This document shows, in pieces, positions 24,122-26,049 of a stretch of DNA of 26,049 bases (its first letter is position 1; each line of letters begins with the position of its first letter). The position numbers and the translations under genes were made by a program. The notes under the pieces were generated by a model. That model ran no database searches, was not told the DNA's origin, and saw nothing but the letters and a program-made list of their open reading frames with translations. The DNA is taken from the NCBI GenBank assembly GCA_023390245.1, contig JAEWDF010000060.1:1-26049 (forward strand), given 5' to 3'. The stretch comes from Pseudomonadota bacterium. Its GTDB lineage: Bacteria > Pseudomonadota > Alphaproteobacteria > Caulobacterales > Caulobacteraceae.

Positions 24122-25537
24122 GTGAGCACCACGGACACCGCTCTTCTGAACGCCGACCCCGAGACCGAAGAGCACGTGGCCCTGGACGAGGACTACGTCC
24201 TCACCCCCGCCTTCGTCGAAAAGGTCGTCGACGCCGCCGACGACGGCGACGGCATGCGGCTGCGCTCGCTGCTGGAAGACCTGCATCCGGCCGACGTCGC
24301 CGACCTGATGGGCTTCCTGACGTCCGAGCACCGCGCCGTCGTGGTGCTGTGGCTGCCGCCGGAACTCCTGGCCGAGACCCTGCCCGAGCTGGACGACGGC
24401 ATTCGCGAGGAAATCCTGGAGCGGGTGCCGCACGGCGCCCTGGCCGAGGCGCTGCAGGAACTGGATTCGGACGACGCCGCCGCCGTGGTGGAGGACCTGG
24501 AGGACGACCAGCGCGAGCGCGTCCTGGCCGCCATGCCCGAGGTCGACCGCGCCGCCATCGAGCACAGCCTGGGCTACGCCGAGGATTCCGCCGGCCGCCT
24601 GATGCAGCGCGAGGTGATGGCCGCGCCGCAGTTCTGGAGCGTCGGCGACACCATCGACCACGTCCGCCGGCAGGGCGAGGACCTGCCCGAGCTGTTCTTC
24701 GACATCTATGTGGTCGATCCGCTGAACCGGCCGGTCGGCGGCGTCGCCGTCAGCGCCCTGTTGCGCGCGCCCCGCGCCACGCCGCTGTCGGACCTGATGG
24801 ACCCGATCAACGAGATCGCCGTCGACCAGGACCAGGAAGAGGTCGCCTACATCTTCGAGAAATACCACCTGATCTCGGCCCCCGTGGTGGATTCGGCCGG
24901 GCGGCTGGTGGGGCAGATCACCGTCGACGACATCGTCAACATCATCCAGGAAGAGAACCGCGAGGACATCCTGCGCCTGGCCGGCGTCGCCGACGAGGAC
25001 CGGGGCTCCTCGGTGATCGAGATCGTGCGCGGCCGCGTGCCCTGGCTGACCGTCAACCTGGCCACCGCCGTCATCGGCGCCAGCGTCATCGGCTGGTTCG
25101 AGGGCACCATCCAGGCGATCGTGGCCCTGGCGATCCTGATGCCCATCGTCTCGGCCATCGGCGGCAACGCCGGCACCCAGGCCCTGACCGTCACGGTCCG
25201 CGCCCTGGCGACGCGCGAGCTGAACTCGGCCAACGCCATGCGCACCTTCCTGCGCGAGCTGGCGGTCGGCATGGCCAATGGCCTGGTGCTGGCGCCGCTG
25301 ATCGGCGTCGCCGCCGCCCTGTGGTTCCGCGACGAGGATTGGCGCATCGGCCTGGTGATCGCGGCCTCCATGGTGCTGAACCTGCTGGTGGCCGCCTGCG
25401 TCGGCGTGCTGACGCCGCTGACCCTGTCGCGGCTGAAGTTCGACCCGGCCGTCTCCTCCGCCGTCTTCGTCACGGCGACCACCGACTTCTTCGGTTTCCT
25501 GATCTTCCTGGGCCTCGCCACCGTCGTCTTGCTGTAG
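24122..25537 (+). CDS. mgtE: Magnesium transporter MgtE
   Basis: A 471-residue MgtE, a homodimeric Mg2+ channel gated by cytoplasmic Mg2+. The acidic N domain (about 30-145) holds the repeated helices LLEDLHPADVADLMGFL and LDSDDAAAVVEDL. Two CBS domains follow (about 160-215 and 222-280, with YVVDPLNRPVGGV and VVDSAGRLVGQIT). The five-helix pore begins near 305 and contains the selectivity motif PIVSAIGGNAGTQAL (341-355) and the TTDFFGF segment with the conserved pore Asp. The GTG start at 24122 is set by aaggagg 9 bp upstream. The short leader after tRNA-Leu is too small for a known Mg2+ riboswitch. Identification is secure. Confidence 0.96.
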   Translation: MSTTDTALLNADPETEEHVALDEDYVLTPAFVEKVVDAADDGDGMRLRSLLEDLHPADVADLMGFLTSEHRAVVVLWLPPELLAETLPELDDGIREEILERVPHGALAEALQELDSDDAAAVVEDLEDDQRERVLAAMPEVDRAAIEHSLGYAEDSAGRLMQREVMAAPQFWSVGDTIDHVRRQGEDLPELFFDIYVVDPLNRPVGGVAVSALLRAPRATPLSDLMDPINEIAVDQDQEEVAYIFEKYHLISAPVVDSAGRLVGQITVDDIVNIIQEENREDILRLAGVADEDRGSSVIEIVRGRVPWLTVNLATAVIGASVIGWFEGTIQAIVALAILMPIVSAIGGNAGTQALTVTVRALATRELNSANAMRTFLRELAVGMANGLVLAPLIGVAAALWFRDEDWRIGLVIAASMVLNLLVAACVGVLTPLTLSRLKFDPAVSSAVFVTATTDFFGFLIFLGLATVVLL

Positions 25538-25610
25538 GATCGCAGGCGCAGGCGCGGACCTTGCTGCGGAGGCGGCGGGGGCCGCGCGCCCGTCTCGAAT
25601 TGGGTCAACC

Positions 25611-26049
25611 GTGTCCGACGCCGTGCAGAAACCGACCAGGGTCTCCCGCGAGGGGGTCGTGCTCATCAAGAGCTTCGAAGGCTTCCGGCCGCGCGCCGTG
25701 CAGGGCGCCGATGGGCGCTGGATCATCGGCTACGGCCACACCCTGTCGGCGCGCGAAGGCCTGACGGTCTCGGAGGCCGACGCGGAACTGCTGCTGCAGT
25801 ACGATCTGCTGCCGGTGGTCAAGGCGATCCAGGCCGAGGCGCGGCCGCCGCTCAACCAGCACCAGTTCGACGCCCTGGCCAGCTTCGCCTTCTCGGTCGG
25901 CGTCGACCGGTTCCAGGCCTCGGACGTCCTGGCCCGCATCAACGCCGGCGCGCCCGAGGCCGCCGCCGACGCCCTGATCGCCTGGCCGGAAGGGCTGGAG
26001 ACGCCGCCGCGCCGCCGCGCCGCCGAGCGCGCCCTGTTCGTCGCCGCGC
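25611..26049 (+). CDS. spmX: SpmX-like muramidase-domain protein (3' end outside window)
   Basis: The first 146 residues of a GH24 lysozyme-like protein, from GTG 25611 to the window edge. It reads VSREGVVLIKSFEGF, with the catalytic-type Glu23, then IIGYGHTLSAREG and PLNQHQFDALASFAFSVGVDRF. There is no signal peptide. The combination of VSREG…LIKSFEG, SAREG..VSEADAELLL and QFDALASFAF resembles the N-terminal domain of SpmX, the Caulobacter polarity factor that places DivJ at the stalked pole, more than phage endolysins. In T4-type enzymes a Thr precedes IGxGH; here it is Ile38. The missing C-terminus (Pro-rich region and two membrane helices in SpmX) would decide between SpmX and a plain lysozyme. 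The SpmX name is a recollection, not a search result. Confidence 0.65.
   Translation, partial: MSDAVQKPTRVSREGVVLIKSFEGFRPRAVQGADGRWIIGYGHTLSAREGLTVSEADAELLLQYDLLPVVKAIQAEARPPLNQHQFDALASFAFSVGVDRFQASDVLARINAGAPEAAADALIAWPEGLETPPRRRAAERALFVAA

Noticed and set aside
24077..25726. 549-codon minus-strand open frame opposite mgtE
   Set aside because: A shadow of the acidic and hydrophobic mgtE codons; no start context or domain.
25611..26049. Prophage endolysin at the right edge
   Set aside because: No holin, spanin or other phage genes lie nearby and the sequence pattern favours an SpmX-like host protein.

Overview
The window is high-GC chromosomal DNA, densely packed with coding sequence, from an alphaproteobacterium. 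It most likely comes from the Caulobacterales (Caulobacter/Brevundimonas group). Pointers to that group are the murA–DUF2948–UPF0262–infA–maf–RNase G-like–yacG gene order, a tRNA-His with U72 and A73, and a GH24 protein resembling the polarity factor SpmX at the right edge. The assignment rests on recognised families and gene order, not on a database search. I see no prophage, insertion sequence, integron or CRISPR array; it reads as core genome.

Layout. 1-321: the 3' end of aroC (chorismate synthase). 335-2419, minus: a YceI lipoprotein followed by a cytochrome b561–YceI fusion. 2632-5133, plus: endonuclease-type mutL, then a palindromic intergenic repeat, then a low-molecular-weight protein tyrosine phosphatase. 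5374-7362, minus: rluB-like pseudouridine synthase and rsmD; rluB starts head to head with, and overlaps, tadA (plus, 7351-7833). An MliC-like lipoprotein gene follows tadA. 8373-12277, minus: an HtrA/DegP protease lipoprotein, an MFS transporter and an aldo/keto reductase, with a second palindromic repeat between the last two. 12375-14645, minus: tRNA-His and an exbB–exbD–tonB operon that ends in a textbook UUCG-loop terminator. 15035-19491, minus: tRNA-Phe, yacG, RNase E/G-like, maf, infA, UPF0262, DUF2948 and murA, mostly touching or overlapping. 19586-22650: a small basic protein gene, tRNA-Thr, a secreted unknown, msrB and an S41-like secreted protein. 22752-23816: lipB and a stand-alone fliN-like gene, divergent with a 9-bp gap. 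23973-26049: tRNA-Leu, mgtE and the 5' part of the spmX-like gene.

Functionally this is housekeeping. It covers translation and RNA maturation (four tRNAs, infA, tadA, rsmD, rluB, RNase G-like), replication fidelity and topology (mutL, maf, yacG), the envelope (murA, the HtrA protease, the MliC-like lysozyme inhibitor, ExbBD/TonB, YceI proteins), cofactor and redox repair (lipB, msrB, b561), magnesium uptake (mgtE), and motility or polarity (FliN-like, SpmX-like).

I did not find a convincing undescribed multi-gene system. The observations most worth a second look are the tRNA-His identity elements, a 7-bp tandem repeat in the mutL linker, the inverted-repeat-rich leader of exbB, the bulged ATTGCAC hairpin behind rsmD, the b561–YceI fusion beside a second YceI gene, the apparent loss of hisD and the phosphatase gene from the murA–infA cluster, and the altered active site of the SpmX-like muramidase domain.
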